Below are positions 8,163 through 17,177 of a stretch of DNA of 64,000 nucleotides, piece by piece. The first letter of the stretch is position 1, and each line of letters opens with the position of its first letter. The stretch lies in the NCBI GenBank assembly GCA_964402065.1, contig CAYOAN010000003.1, positions 62,001 through 126,000 of the forward strand. The letters are read 5' to 3'. The position numbers and the translations under genes are program-made. The notes under the pieces were generated by a model, which saw only the letters and a program-made list of their open reading frames with translations, ran no database searches and was not told the DNA's origin. Origin of the DNA: CAIWMF01 sp964402065. Its GTDB lineage: Bacteria; Verrucomicrobiota; Verrucomicrobiia; Chthoniobacterales; UBA6821.

Positions 8163-8844
8163 CAATCGTACCATTCACGATCCCTTCTCCATTGTTAAAC
8201 TTGAGCGTTGAAAAACGATACGTGCCACCACCCAGATCAAAAGCCCCATTTTGATCTGGAATAACTTCTAAAAATTGAAGCTCTTGCTTGATCTCTTTTT
8301 CAACAACAAAATCATTATCTAAACAAATTGTCCCATTGCTGATTTTTGATCCATCGGCTAATTGAATCGCTGAAACCTTCATTGTATCGCCCCCTAAATC
8401 AACTGTTCCAGCACCATCAAGACTGCCCGCACGAAAGTAACAAGTAACACCACTGAGAAGGGGAGTATCATCAGCACGTCCAACAAGAGGTCTATTCTCT
8501 TTTTGCACAAGACTGTTATTTGAGCTAGCTAAGCAACCAGCAACAGTAACACCGCTCAGCTGCCCACTATCAACATTTGAATCTATTTTATTCGTTATAT
8601 TTTGCTGCACTGGCAGAATTCCACTACCACTTATTAAAAAAGATCCTGCTTGAGTAAGATAACATGAATTTATTTCCCCATTATTCGTACTCATGATTTG
8701 GTTACTAGCTCCACCAGCAGCACAGAAAGCTTGCGCACTTGTGCTCTCTTGAAAACAAATTCCAGCACAACACGCTACAAAAGCAACGAATGAAAAGCTA
8801 ATGAACTTTTTAAATTGAAATGGGTTATTATAGGTTTTATTCAT
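8098..8844 (-). CDS. Secreted protein of unknown function with internal repeats
   Basis: I do not recognise this protein (about 248 residues). It has an N-terminal export signal with a lysine pair and a hydrophobic core (FKKFISFSFVAFVACCAGICF). The mature part is Gly-, Ser- and Asn-rich, with about nine Cys in all. Two copies of a roughly 26-residue motif are visible near residues 150-175 and 205-230: DLGGDTMKVSAIQLADG...NGTI and DLGGGTYRFSTLKFNNG...NGTI. Such Gly/Asn-rich repeats suggest a beta-solenoid or adhesin-like surface protein, but that is inference. I chose the ATG at 8844; a start three codons upstream is possible. Repeat B1 begins 11 bases before it. The 3' end overlaps aroD. Confidence 0.7.
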   Translation of the reverse strand: MNKTYNNPFQFKKFISFSFVAFVACCAGICFQESTSAQAFCAAGGASNQIMSTNNGEINSCYLTQAGSFLISGSGILPVQQNITNKIDSNVDSGQLSGVTVAGCLASSNNSLVQKENRPLVGRADDTPLLSGVTCYFRAGSLDGAGTVDLGGDTMKVSAIQLADGSKISNGTICLDNDFVVEKEIKQELQFLEVIPDQNGAFDLGGGTYRFSTLKFNNGEGIVNGTIVIDASFPESQVICELPASEQN

Positions 8845-8854
8845 AGCCAGCACT

Positions 8855-9021
8855 TATAGTCAAATTACTTAGAAAGTACAGGAAGGAACGCAGAGATTTT
8901 TAGCAAAGGCAAGACCGAAGACTGAGCGCTATCTAAACGATAACGTGTTGGAATGAGAACGCTGCTTGTTCCTAAATAAGATCAAGTCAACTTGTTGTAA
9001 TTTCTAAGTAATTTGACTATA
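8855..9021. repeat. Family B dispersed repeat, copy B1
   Basis: The element is 167 bases with a perfect 19-base terminal inverted repeat, TATAGTCAAATTACTTAGA on the left and its reverse complement on the right, flanked by TA. It contains no ORF. The core (GCAAGACCGAAGACTGAGCG, CTATCTAAACGATAACG) is shared with copy B2 at 57704-57870 and, more distantly, with family A. It sits directly upstream of the secreted protein gene and downstream of argS. Lack of a transposase makes it MITE-like. Confidence 0.9.
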
Positions 9022-9098
9022 CATTCGAATTCAATCTTACCTTCATTAGAAGACGAGAGCTCTCTTTTGCTCCCTTGATCTCTTCTAAAAATTTCCAG

Positions 9099-10817
9099 CT
9101 ACATCCGCTCTGGAACCTTGATTCCCAACAACTCCAAGCCACATTGCAATACACGGGCTGTAAGCTCTGCAAGCGCAAGCCGAGATTGCTTGATTGATTC
9201 CTCTGCTTTTAAAATGGGGCACTGCTCGTAGAAACGATGAAAACTATTTGCCAACTCGTAAAGCGCCAGACACAAAATATTTGGACGCGCATCGCCCAAA
9301 ACAGCAGGAACCACCTCTGAAAATTGCAACAATTGCAATACCAAAGTACGCTCAGCATCTGCTTGAAGGTTGATAGGACCTAGCACGCAACTTCCCCCCG
9401 CTTCTTTTGATTTTCTCAAAATTGATTGAATGCGGACATATGCATTTTGCAAGTAAGGGGCGGTATTACCCTGAAATGAAAGCATCTTCTCCCAAGAAAA
9501 AATAGTATCACTCATGCGATGCTGCATAAGATCTGAATATTTTAACGCTCCCAGCCCAACAATATTGGCAATCTCTTTTTTTTCAGCACCAGAAAAATCA
9601 GGGTTTTTTTCGGCAACAATTTTTAATGCTCTCTCCACGGCTTCTTCAAGGAGAGCATTGAGTTCAACATTATCACCACTCCGTGTTTTCATCATCTTGC
9701 GATCTTCACCCAAAATGCTTCCAAAGCCGACATGACGAAGCTCTGTCGTTATCCCCATTTTTTTTGCAACTTCAAAAAGCTGCTCAAAATGCAATTGCTG
9801 AGGCATACCGCAGACATACCAGATCGCATCCGGATGCCAGCGCTGCTCTCGATATTCAAGTGTTGCAATGTCAGTCGTAGCGTATAAAAACCCTCCATCA
9901 GCTTTACGAATGAGAAAAGGTTTTTCTGCCAGCGTTGGATGATCTTTAAAAAAAACAACCCTTGCTCCTTGGCTCTCCTCAGCAATTCCAAGTTCTTGAA
10001 GCCGCTTCACTAAAGGCTCTAGAGCCTCATTGTAAGAGCTTTCACCAAGACACTCATCAAAAGAAACATGGAGCTGTTGATAAACTTTTTCAAATTCTTT
10101 CCAAGAAATTGCAACAACCTCTTTCCATATCTTAATATTTTCAGCATCCCCTTGCTGCAACTTCACAAGCTCTTCACGAACGGCTGATTTCATTTCAAGA
10201 TTATCCTGCTCTTGCTCATTCACCTCGCGATAAAGTCTAACCAATTCGTGAACGGTCGATGCTTCTGGATCAGCTATCTTTCTAAAATGCTTCCAACCAT
10301 AAATCACTTTTCCAAATTGCGTCCCCCAATCTCCAAGATGATTGTCGGTAATCACGCGATGGCCTAAAAATCGAGCGATCCGAGCCAAGGCATCACCAAG
10401 CACCGTGCTTTTAATGTGCCCAACATGCATAGGCTTCGCTACATTAGGTGAACTAAAATCAATGATAATTGTTTTTGGACATTCAACCACTGAAACACCA
10501 CAACGTGGATCCTTTAGCAATGCTGCAATGCGTTGCTCTAAAAAAGGAGTTGTGAGACGAAAATTAATAAAACCTGGCCCAGCGATCTCAGGCTTGGCAG
10601 CAATATCATCAACGCGGAGTTGTTCAATTAATTGCGCTGCTACCTCACGAGGATTTCTCCGCTCTTGCTTAGCAATCACCATTGCAGCGTTCGTTTGATA
10701 ATCACCAAATCGAGCGTCTGTTGCTGGCGTGATGGTGGCAAGTGCAGAATCAAATTGTAGCTTTGTTAAAGCTTCACCGATTCGTTGTTGAAGAAGTAAT
10801 TGGAGAGGTGGCTGCAT
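9099..10817 (-). CDS. argS: Arginyl-tRNA synthetase
   Basis: This class I synthetase of about 572 residues shows SSPNVAKPMHVGHIKSTV with the HIGH-type motif HVGH, HLGDWGTQFG, and GEDRKMMKTRSGDN as the KMSKS-type loop. The C-terminal anticodon-binding domain with YLQNAYVRIQSI follows. It charges tRNA-Arg; a tRNA-Arg(CCG) gene lies at 30.1 kb. The ATG at 10817 matches the usual ArgS N terminus (MQPPLQLLLQQRIGEAL). In-frame ATGs at 10829 and 10853 would add 4 or 12 residues and cannot be excluded; none has a Shine-Dalgarno sequence. Confidence 0.95.
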   Translation of the reverse strand: MQPPLQLLLQQRIGEALTKLQFDSALATITPATDARFGDYQTNAAMVIAKQERRNPREVAAQLIEQLRVDDIAAKPEIAGPGFINFRLTTPFLEQRIAALLKDPRCGVSVVECPKTIIIDFSSPNVAKPMHVGHIKSTVLGDALARIARFLGHRVITDNHLGDWGTQFGKVIYGWKHFRKIADPEASTVHELVRLYREVNEQEQDNLEMKSAVREELVKLQQGDAENIKIWKEVVAISWKEFEKVYQQLHVSFDECLGESSYNEALEPLVKRLQELGIAEESQGARVVFFKDHPTLAEKPFLIRKADGGFLYATTDIATLEYREQRWHPDAIWYVCGMPQQLHFEQLFEVAKKMGITTELRHVGFGSILGEDRKMMKTRSGDNVELNALLEEAVERALKIVAEKNPDFSGAEKKEIANIVGLGALKYSDLMQHRMSDTIFSWEKMLSFQGNTAPYLQNAYVRIQSILRKSKEAGGSCVLGPINLQADAERTLVLQLLQFSEVVPAVLGDARPNILCLALYELANSFHRFYEQCPILKAEESIKQSRLALAELTARVLQCGLELLGIKVPERM

Positions 10818-11062
10818 GGGAGTGAAGATCATAGCAAGATATCGCTTAATCATCTAAAGAATTTTTACCTTATGAATACGGCATCAATGAGTGGAGACGC
10901 AGCTTCCAGTGACATTAATCTAGATCAAAAATCGCCTATGGATTTCTACCTTGCTCTCACAAAGATGAACTCTTTATTAGAGAATTTTTAAAAGATTTAT
11001 CGTTGATGCACCTCATCCCTCCTAGCTTTATCTAAGATGCCTATCGCAAAAAAGCCTACCTT

Positions 11063-11548
11063 TTACTTTTCGCGCAAGAGAATTTGCATGATATCGTGGG
11101 CATCATGAGCATTTGTCAATGCCTCACGCGTAGGGCGATCATTGAGAAATCTAGCGATTGCTGAAAGCGTTTTAAGATGCGTCTGAAATTGTGTAGAAGG
11201 AACAAGAAAAAGTACAACAAAATGAACTGGCTTGCTATCTAGAGACTCAAATTCAATTCCTGTTTGAGAACGACCAAAAGCAACAACAATTTTATTGATG
11301 GCTTCTGAAGAAGCATGAGGAATAGCTACTCCAAAGCCTATTCCTGTACTCATTGTTTCCTCTCGATGAAATAAGGCTCCCAAGATACTTTCTTTTTCTC
11401 TTTTAGGAAGATGTCCTCCTTCAATTAAAAAAGAAACGATCTCTTCAATGGCCTGCCACCGTTCTGTGGCCACCATATTTGGAATAATCTGACTCACCGA
11501 GAGTAATGCTCCCAGGGTCTCTGAAGATTGGGAAGTCATCACGTTCAC
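11063..11548 (-). CDS. PTS EIIA-type (PtsN-like) protein
   Basis: The 161-residue protein is a fructose/mannitol-type EIIA domain. GFGVAIPHASSEAI contains the phospho-accepting His in the IPH motif, and LFLVPSTQFQTHLKTLSAIARFL is typical of PtsN. No sugar permease or HPr is nearby, so a regulatory role, as with nitrogen-PTS EIIA, is more likely than sugar uptake; that is inference. It follows tsf by six bases and is the last gene of the rplK-tsf cluster. Confidence 0.85.
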   Translation of the reverse strand: MNVMTSQSSETLGALLSVSQIIPNMVATERWQAIEEIVSFLIEGGHLPKREKESILGALFHREETMSTGIGFGVAIPHASSEAINKIVVAFGRSQTGIEFESLDSKPVHFVVLFLVPSTQFQTHLKTLSAIARFLNDRPTREALTNAHDAHDIMQILLREK

Positions 11549-11554
11549 TCAAAA

Positions 11555-12151
11555 CTAACTAGCTATTTCTTCTCCAACCATGTAACGCGTAAAACGTCGA
11601 ATGATAATATTTTCGCCGAGTTCTGCAATTTTAGAAGAAACATAGTCCTTAATGGTCAAATCAGGATTTTTTACAAAGGTCTGCTCCATGAGACAAACAG
11701 TGCTATAAAATTTATCCAATTTCCCATCAACAATCTTTTCCATGATAGCTTCAGGTTTTCCTTTGACTTGATCACGATAAATAGCTCGTTCACCCTCCAC
11801 AAGCTTAGCATCAACTTGTTCGCGGTTTACAACAAGAGGATGGCTTGCGGCAATTTGAAGAGTAATATCTTTTACAAACTCACGGAAAATTTCATTCTTG
11901 GCAACAAAATCAGTTTCGCAATTAATTTCGACAAGAACTCCCACTTTCCCTTGTAAATGAATATAAGAAGCAATAACGCCTTCTTTTGCTGCACGTGTCG
12001 CTTTTTTATCAGCACTAGCAATTCCTTTCGCACGAAGGATAGCTTCTGCCTTTTCCGCATCGCCACCTGCTTCTTGCAGTGCGCGCTTGCAATCCATCAT
12101 GCCAGCATTTGTTTTTTCACGGAGCTTCTTAACTAAATTGGGATCAATCAT
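11555..12151 (-). CDS. tsf: Elongation factor Ts
   Basis: The 198-residue protein has the N-terminal UBA-like domain (LVKKLREKTNAGMMDCKRAL), and IASYIHLQGKVGVLVEINCETDFVAKN, which contacts EF-Tu, plus a single core subdomain. EF-Ts exchanges GDP for GTP on EF-Tu. It is shorter than the roughly 283-residue E. coli protein and resembles the one-core-domain form. It lies between rpsB and the PTS gene on the minus strand. The leader has no Shine-Dalgarno sequence but contains an ACTTGTAACCTGT string also found before hisS. Confidence 0.95.
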   Translation of the reverse strand: MIDPNLVKKLREKTNAGMMDCKRALQEAGGDAEKAEAILRAKGIASADKKATRAAKEGVIASYIHLQGKVGVLVEINCETDFVAKNEIFREFVKDITLQIAASHPLVVNREQVDAKLVEGERAIYRDQVKGKPEAIMEKIVDGKLDKFYSTVCLMEQTFVKNPDLTIKDYVSSKIAELGENIIIRRFTRYMVGEEIAS

Positions 12152-12224
12152 ATCAGGTCGACAGGAGACAGGTTACAAGTATTAATTCTATAGAAGAGAT
12201 TATTTTTATTGATATCTTCAGCTT

Positions 12225-12965
12225 TTAAGCCAAAACAATTTCCTCTGGTGTAGCTTCAGGAAGTGCCATTGGTGCTTGGTTACGACTACCACGGCCAGCT
12301 AAAATTCCGTCCACTAATTTTTGAAGAATAATGCGGATTGCACGAATTGCATCGTCATTTCCTGCAATTGGATAATCAACATTTTCTGGGTCACTGTTAG
12401 TATCAACGATGGCTACAATAGGAATTCCAAGACGGCGAGCCTCTGCAACAGCAATGCCCTCACGGACTGTATCAATGACAACAAGAACATCAGGAAGTTT
12501 TTCCATCATAAGGACTCCTTCTAAATTCTTACGAATCTTCTGAGCTTCACGACGAAGTGCACTTGCTTCAGCTTTGTTGATACGTTGAAAGCCAGGACTC
12601 TTTTCTAGTTCTTCAAATGCACGAAGACGATGAACGCTCTTGCGAATAGTGACTAAGTTCGTCAAGGTTCCGCCCAACCAACGTTGGTTGACATAAAATT
12701 GACCACAGGCTTCTGCAGCTTCTTTTACAGCTTCTTGTGCTTGCTTTTTACAGCCAACAAAAAGAATTTTTCCACCTTGTTGTGCAATCTTCGAAAGAAA
12801 ATTGCCAGCATCACGAAGTTGATCAATTGTTTTTGAAAGATCAATGATGTAAATGGAGTTTTTTTCCTCAAGGATGAAATCCTTCATTTTAGGATTCCAG
12901 CGCTTGGTCTGATGTCCATAGTGGACGCCAGCTTCGAGTAGTTCGGTCATGATTTCAACAGACAT
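12225..12965 (-). CDS. rpsB: 30S ribosomal protein S2
   Basis: The 246-residue protein has S2 signatures: LLEAGVHYGHQTKRWNPKM at the N terminus, YIIDLSKTIDQL, VNQRWLGGTLTN, LPDVLVVIDTVREGIAVAEARRLGIP and AIVDTNSDPENVDYPI. S2 binds the 30S subunit late and bridges its head and body. The gene lies 45 bases after rpoC and precedes tsf. Direct linkage of rpsB-tsf to rpoBC is unusual relative to E. coli and B. subtilis. Confidence 0.97.
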   Translation of the reverse strand: MSVEIMTELLEAGVHYGHQTKRWNPKMKDFILEEKNSIYIIDLSKTIDQLRDAGNFLSKIAQQGGKILFVGCKKQAQEAVKEAAEACGQFYVNQRWLGGTLTNLVTIRKSVHRLRAFEELEKSPGFQRINKAEASALRREAQKIRKNLEGVLMMEKLPDVLVVIDTVREGIAVAEARRLGIPIVAIVDTNSDPENVDYPIAGNDDAIRAIRIILQKLVDGILAGRGSRNQAPMALPEATPEEIVLA

Positions 12966-13010
12966 GAGAAGAAGAGTGAGAGGTTAACGAGTTAAAAGAA
13001 AGACTTTTGT

Positions 13011-16000
13011 TTATTGTTCTTCCTGTTCAGAAGAAGGTTGTTCTATATGTTCTTGATGTGTTTCTCCTAGAAGAGCCAAATCAAAATTTCGATTTTGTTT
13101 AAAGCCAGAACCAGCAGGAATCAAATGCCCCATGATGACATTTTCTTTGAACCCACGAAGGCGATCGACTTTTCCAAGCGTTGCTGCTTCCGTTAAAACA
13201 CGAGTTGTGTCTTGGAAAGAAGCTGCAGAAATGAAGCTGTCAGTTTCTAAGGAAGCCTTAGTAATTCCAAGCAAGACCGGAGTTGCTTCAGCTGGTTTAC
13301 CACCTTTGGCAGCAACTTGAGCATTTTCCTTTTCAAATTCCAAGCGATCGATTTGATCACCCCAGAGGAAAATTGTATCACCTGGTTCTGTAATTTTCAC
13401 CTTGCGAAGCATTTGACGAATAATAATCTCAATGTGTTTATCATTAATTTCAACACCTTGAAGACGATAAACCTCTTGAACTTCGTTCAGAAGGTGCTCT
13501 TGCAATTCTTGAGGTCCACAAACTTCCAAAATTTCATGAGGAACAACAGGACCTTCAGTGAGCTGTTGTCCTTTTTTGACAAAGTCACCTTTGAATGCAA
13601 TGAGGTGTTTCGAAAGGGGAATGAGGTGTTCTTCTTCCACGCCAGTTTGTGGATCTTTAACGATCAACTTGCGTTTACCACGAACAGTTCCGCCAATATC
13701 AACCACACCATCAATACGAGCGATTTCACATGCTTCTTTTGGACGACGTGCTTCAAAAAGCTCTGCAACACGAGGAAGACCACCAGTAATATCTTTAGTC
13801 TTGGCAATCTTACGCGGCGTTTTTGCTAAACGTTGTCCTGCTTCTACACGCTCCCCATCTTTGACCTCTAAGTGAGCTCCAGCAGGGATTGAGTAACTAG
13901 CAATAATTTCCTTTTTGTCATCAACAATCACTAGCTGAGGATGAAGATCCTCTTTATGCTCGATGACCACTGTGCCCATGATGCCTGTTTCCTCATCAAC
14001 TTCTTTGCGGATCGTTACACCAGGAATCATATCACGGAACTCTGCTTTACCAGCTCGCTCAGTAATGATAGGAACGTTATAAGGATCCCATTGAACAAAG
14101 GAAACACCCTTCTTAATAGAAGCACCATCAGCAATAGAGATTACTGAACCAAGGACGACAGCGTGACTTTCTAATTCACGTCCATCTTTGCTGTAAATAC
14201 CAATGCTTCCGTTTTTGCTTAAGACAATAAACGTACCATCGAGTGCTTGAATAGTCCGAAGGTCATTAAATCGAATAATACCTTCGTTCTTTGATTTAAT
14301 AACGGGCTGTTTGAAGGTTTGACTTGCAGTTCCTCCAACGTGGAACGTCCGCATCGTCAACTGGGTACCAGGTTCACCGATACTTTGAGCAGCGATAATT
14401 CCAACCGCTTCTCCTTGCCCAATCATGTCACCAGTTGCTAAATTCCGTCCATAGCACATTGCACAAGCTCCACGTTTGCTTTCGCAAGTGAGAACAGATC
14501 GAATTTTGAGTTGTTCATGCCCAATCTTAGCAAGTTGTGCAGCAGTTTCTTCATCGATGAGCTGATTGACTTTCACAATAGCTTTCGCTGTAATAGGATC
14601 TTTTACAGTCTCACAGCTAACACGGCCAACAATACGAGTGGTCAAGTTTACAACCTCTTCGTCTCCTTCGTAAATAGGACGAACAACAATACCATTAACA
14701 GTACCGCAATCATCTTGAGTGATGATCACATCTTGAGCTGCATCAACAAGCTTACGAGTCAAATAGCCAGAATCTGCGGTCTTAAGAGCCGTATCGGAAA
14801 GCCCCTTACGAGCACCGTGGGTTGAAGTGAAATATTCCAAAACCGTTAAGCCTTCACGGAAATTGGAAAGAATTGGCTGATCAATAATTTCTCCTGATGG
14901 CTTAGTCATCAAGCCGCGCATTCCTGCAAGCTGAGTAACCTGTGTACGATTACCACGAGCTCCTGAATCAACCATCATGAAGACAGGATTCATTGTTTTT
15001 TGACCATCATTGTATTCAAGTGTTCGGAAAAGAGCATTAGCAATTTCTTGTCCAGCATGAGTCCAAATATCTTGCACCTTGTTCTTGCGTTCACCTTCAG
15101 TAATGATACCGCGGCGATATTGCTTTTGAACTTCTGCAATTTGCTTCTGAGCAGCTTCAATGAATGCAACTTTTTCTTTTGGAATGATCATATCATTGAT
15201 ACCAACTGAAGCGCCAGCACGAGTAACTTCACGGAAGCCAACTTCTTTGAGGCGATCAAGTGTCTCAACAGTGCGCTGTTGGCCAACGGCCTTATAACAG
15301 CGCCAAATAATGTCACTAAGCTGCTTTTTACCAGCAACTTTATTGTAGAAGCCAAGTTCATTTGGCCAAATTTCATTAAAGAGAACACGTCCTGCAGTGG
15401 TTTCAATTACAGCAAGCGCTGCATTTCCATAGACAGTGGCAATACCACGATCAGGATTTTGAAGACGAATTTTAGTATGAACGTTAATAGACTTTTCACT
15501 TAATGCCATCTCTACTTCTGCGGGATTAGCAAAAAGCGGCAAACGCTCTTCCTTGGTTCCAGTAACAACACGTGGCGTATAGGTCAAGTAGTAACAGCCA
15601 AGCGGAATGTCTTGAGATGGATTGGTGATTGGTTTTCCACTAGATGGTGAGAAGATGTTATTAGGAGCCAACATCAAAGTTCGAGCTTCTAATTGAGCTT
15701 CAACTGAAAGTGGAACGTGAACAGCCATCTGATCGCCGTCAAAGTCAGCATTGTAAGCAGTACAAACGAGTGGGTGAACACGAATTGCTTCTCCTTCAAT
15801 TAAAATTGGTTCAAAAGCTTGAATTGAAAGTCGGTGCAATGTTGGAGCACGGTTAAGGAGGACCGCATGACCGCGAGTTACCTCTTCTAAAATGTCCCAA
15901 ACTTCTGCAGTCTGTCTCTCGATAAGTTTCTTAGCACTACGAACAGTGTGTACGTAACCAAGTTCTTTGAGGCGACGAATAATAAACGGTTCAAAAAGAA

Positions 16001-17126
16001 CAAGGGCCATCTTTTTAGGAAGACCACATTGATTGAGTTTCAACTCAGGTCCAATAACGATGACCGAACGACCAGAGTAGTCAACGCGTTTACCCAACAA
16101 GTTTTGACGAAAACGACCACTTTTTCCTTTGAGCATGTCACTCAAAGATTTTAGCGGACGGTTTGCTGCACCTGTTACAGCTCGACCATGGCGACCATTG
16201 TCAAAGAGAGCATCGACAGCCTCTTGTAGCATTCTCTTTTCGTTGCGAATAATAACTTCAGGAGTCTTGAGTTGGAGCAACGTACGCAGACGGTTATTAC
16301 GATTAATAACACGTCGATATAGATCATTAAGATCAGATGTTGCAAAACGACCACCTTCCAACGGAACGAGCGGACGCAGATCAGGAGGAATAACTGGCAG
16401 GACATTCAAGATCATCCACTCAGGACGAGTCTTTGAATTCATAAATCCTTGGACAAGCTTTAATCGTTTTGCCAATTTTTTACGAATTTGTTTGCTTTTG
16501 GTCTGAGTTAAAAGCTGCTCAATATGGACCTGTTCTTTTTTAAGATCCATTGATTCAAGCAATTTGTGAATAGCCTCAGCGCCCATGCCATAGGTGAAAT
16601 CTTCACCATATTGGTCTTCAGCTTCACGAAACTCACTTTCTGTAAGAAGTTGTCCTCGCTCAAAAGGAGTCTTACCTGGATCAATGACTACATAATCTTC
16701 ATAATAGATGATGCGTTCTAATTGTCTTCCAGTCATATCGAGCATAAGACCAATACGAGAAGGCATGCATTTGTAGAACCAAATATGAGTCACAGGAACA
16801 GCAAGTTCAATATGCCCCATTCTTTCGCGACGAACACGACTCAGAGTAACCTCTACACCGCAACGGTCACAAACAACATTTTTATGTTTGATGCGTTTGT
16901 ATTTTCCGCAAGAACATTCCCAATCACGAGTTGGTCCAAAAATACGTTCACAGAACAAGCCTCCTTTTTCTGGCTTAAAGGTACGATAATTAATCGTTTC
17001 AGGATTTTTTACTTCACCTTTACTCCAAGAGCGCATCATATCTGGCGAGGCAACAGTAATTTGTACTTCGTCAAAAGATGTATCGCTGGGAACTCCCAAC
17101 AAGTCAGTCATTTCTTGTTCAATCAT
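13011..17126 (-). CDS. rpoC: RNA polymerase beta' subunit
   Basis: The 1371-residue subunit has the N-terminal zinc site (CSCGKYKRIKHKNVVCDRCG), the catalytic NADFDGDQM loop near residue 460 that holds the active-site Mg, and the bridge-helix/trigger-loop region with GTQLTMRTFHVGG. A second zinc site shows in CESKRGACAMCYGRN. The size is close to E. coli beta' (about 1407). It follows rpoB by 51 bases on the minus strand. The acidic, Gln-rich C terminus is normal variation. Confidence 0.98.
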   Translation of the reverse strand: MIEQEMTDLLGVPSDTSFDEVQITVASPDMMRSWSKGEVKNPETINYRTFKPEKGGLFCERIFGPTRDWECSCGKYKRIKHKNVVCDRCGVEVTLSRVRRERMGHIELAVPVTHIWFYKCMPSRIGLMLDMTGRQLERIIYYEDYVVIDPGKTPFERGQLLTESEFREAEDQYGEDFTYGMGAEAIHKLLESMDLKKEQVHIEQLLTQTKSKQIRKKLAKRLKLVQGFMNSKTRPEWMILNVLPVIPPDLRPLVPLEGGRFATSDLNDLYRRVINRNNRLRTLLQLKTPEVIIRNEKRMLQEAVDALFDNGRHGRAVTGAANRPLKSLSDMLKGKSGRFRQNLLGKRVDYSGRSVIVIGPELKLNQCGLPKKMALVLFEPFIIRRLKELGYVHTVRSAKKLIERQTAEVWDILEEVTRGHAVLLNRAPTLHRLSIQAFEPILIEGEAIRVHPLVCTAYNADFDGDQMAVHVPLSVEAQLEARTLMLAPNNIFSPSSGKPITNPSQDIPLGCYYLTYTPRVVTGTKEERLPLFANPAEVEMALSEKSINVHTKIRLQNPDRGIATVYGNAALAVIETTAGRVLFNEIWPNELGFYNKVAGKKQLSDIIWRCYKAVGQQRTVETLDRLKEVGFREVTRAGASVGINDMIIPKEKVAFIEAAQKQIAEVQKQYRRGIITEGERKNKVQDIWTHAGQEIANALFRTLEYNDGQKTMNPVFMMVDSGARGNRTQVTQLAGMRGLMTKPSGEIIDQPILSNFREGLTVLEYFTSTHGARKGLSDTALKTADSGYLTRKLVDAAQDVIITQDDCGTVNGIVVRPIYEGDEEVVNLTTRIVGRVSCETVKDPITAKAIVKVNQLIDEETAAQLAKIGHEQLKIRSVLTCESKRGACAMCYGRNLATGDMIGQGEAVGIIAAQSIGEPGTQLTMRTFHVGGTASQTFKQPVIKSKNEGIIRFNDLRTIQALDGTFIVLSKNGSIGIYSKDGRELESHAVVLGSVISIADGASIKKGVSFVQWDPYNVPIITERAGKAEFRDMIPGVTIRKEVDEETGIMGTVVIEHKEDLHPQLVIVDDKKEIIASYSIPAGAHLEVKDGERVEAGQRLAKTPRKIAKTKDITGGLPRVAELFEARRPKEACEIARIDGVVDIGGTVRGKRKLIVKDPQTGVEEEHLIPLSKHLIAFKGDFVKKGQQLTEGPVVPHEILEVCGPQELQEHLLNEVQEVYRLQGVEINDKHIEIIIRQMLRKVKITEPGDTIFLWGDQIDRLEFEKENAQVAAKGGKPAEATPVLLGITKASLETDSFISAASFQDTTRVLTEAATLGKVDRLRGFKENVIMGHLIPAGSGFKQNRNFDLALLGETHQEHIEQPSSEQEEQ

Positions 17127-17177
17127 GGTCGTTTGTCTTCGTTAAACTTGTAATTGCTTAGCTATAATTAATTTTCT

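Noticed and set aside
10872..10991. Possible 39-residue protein starting MNTASMSGDAASS
   Set aside because: No family, no Shine-Dalgarno sequence, in a gap between argS and the PTS gene; a chance ORF is more likely.
16129..16506. Plus-strand ORFs opposite rpoB and rpoC
   Set aside because: They are antisense shadows of highly conserved coding sequence without family features.
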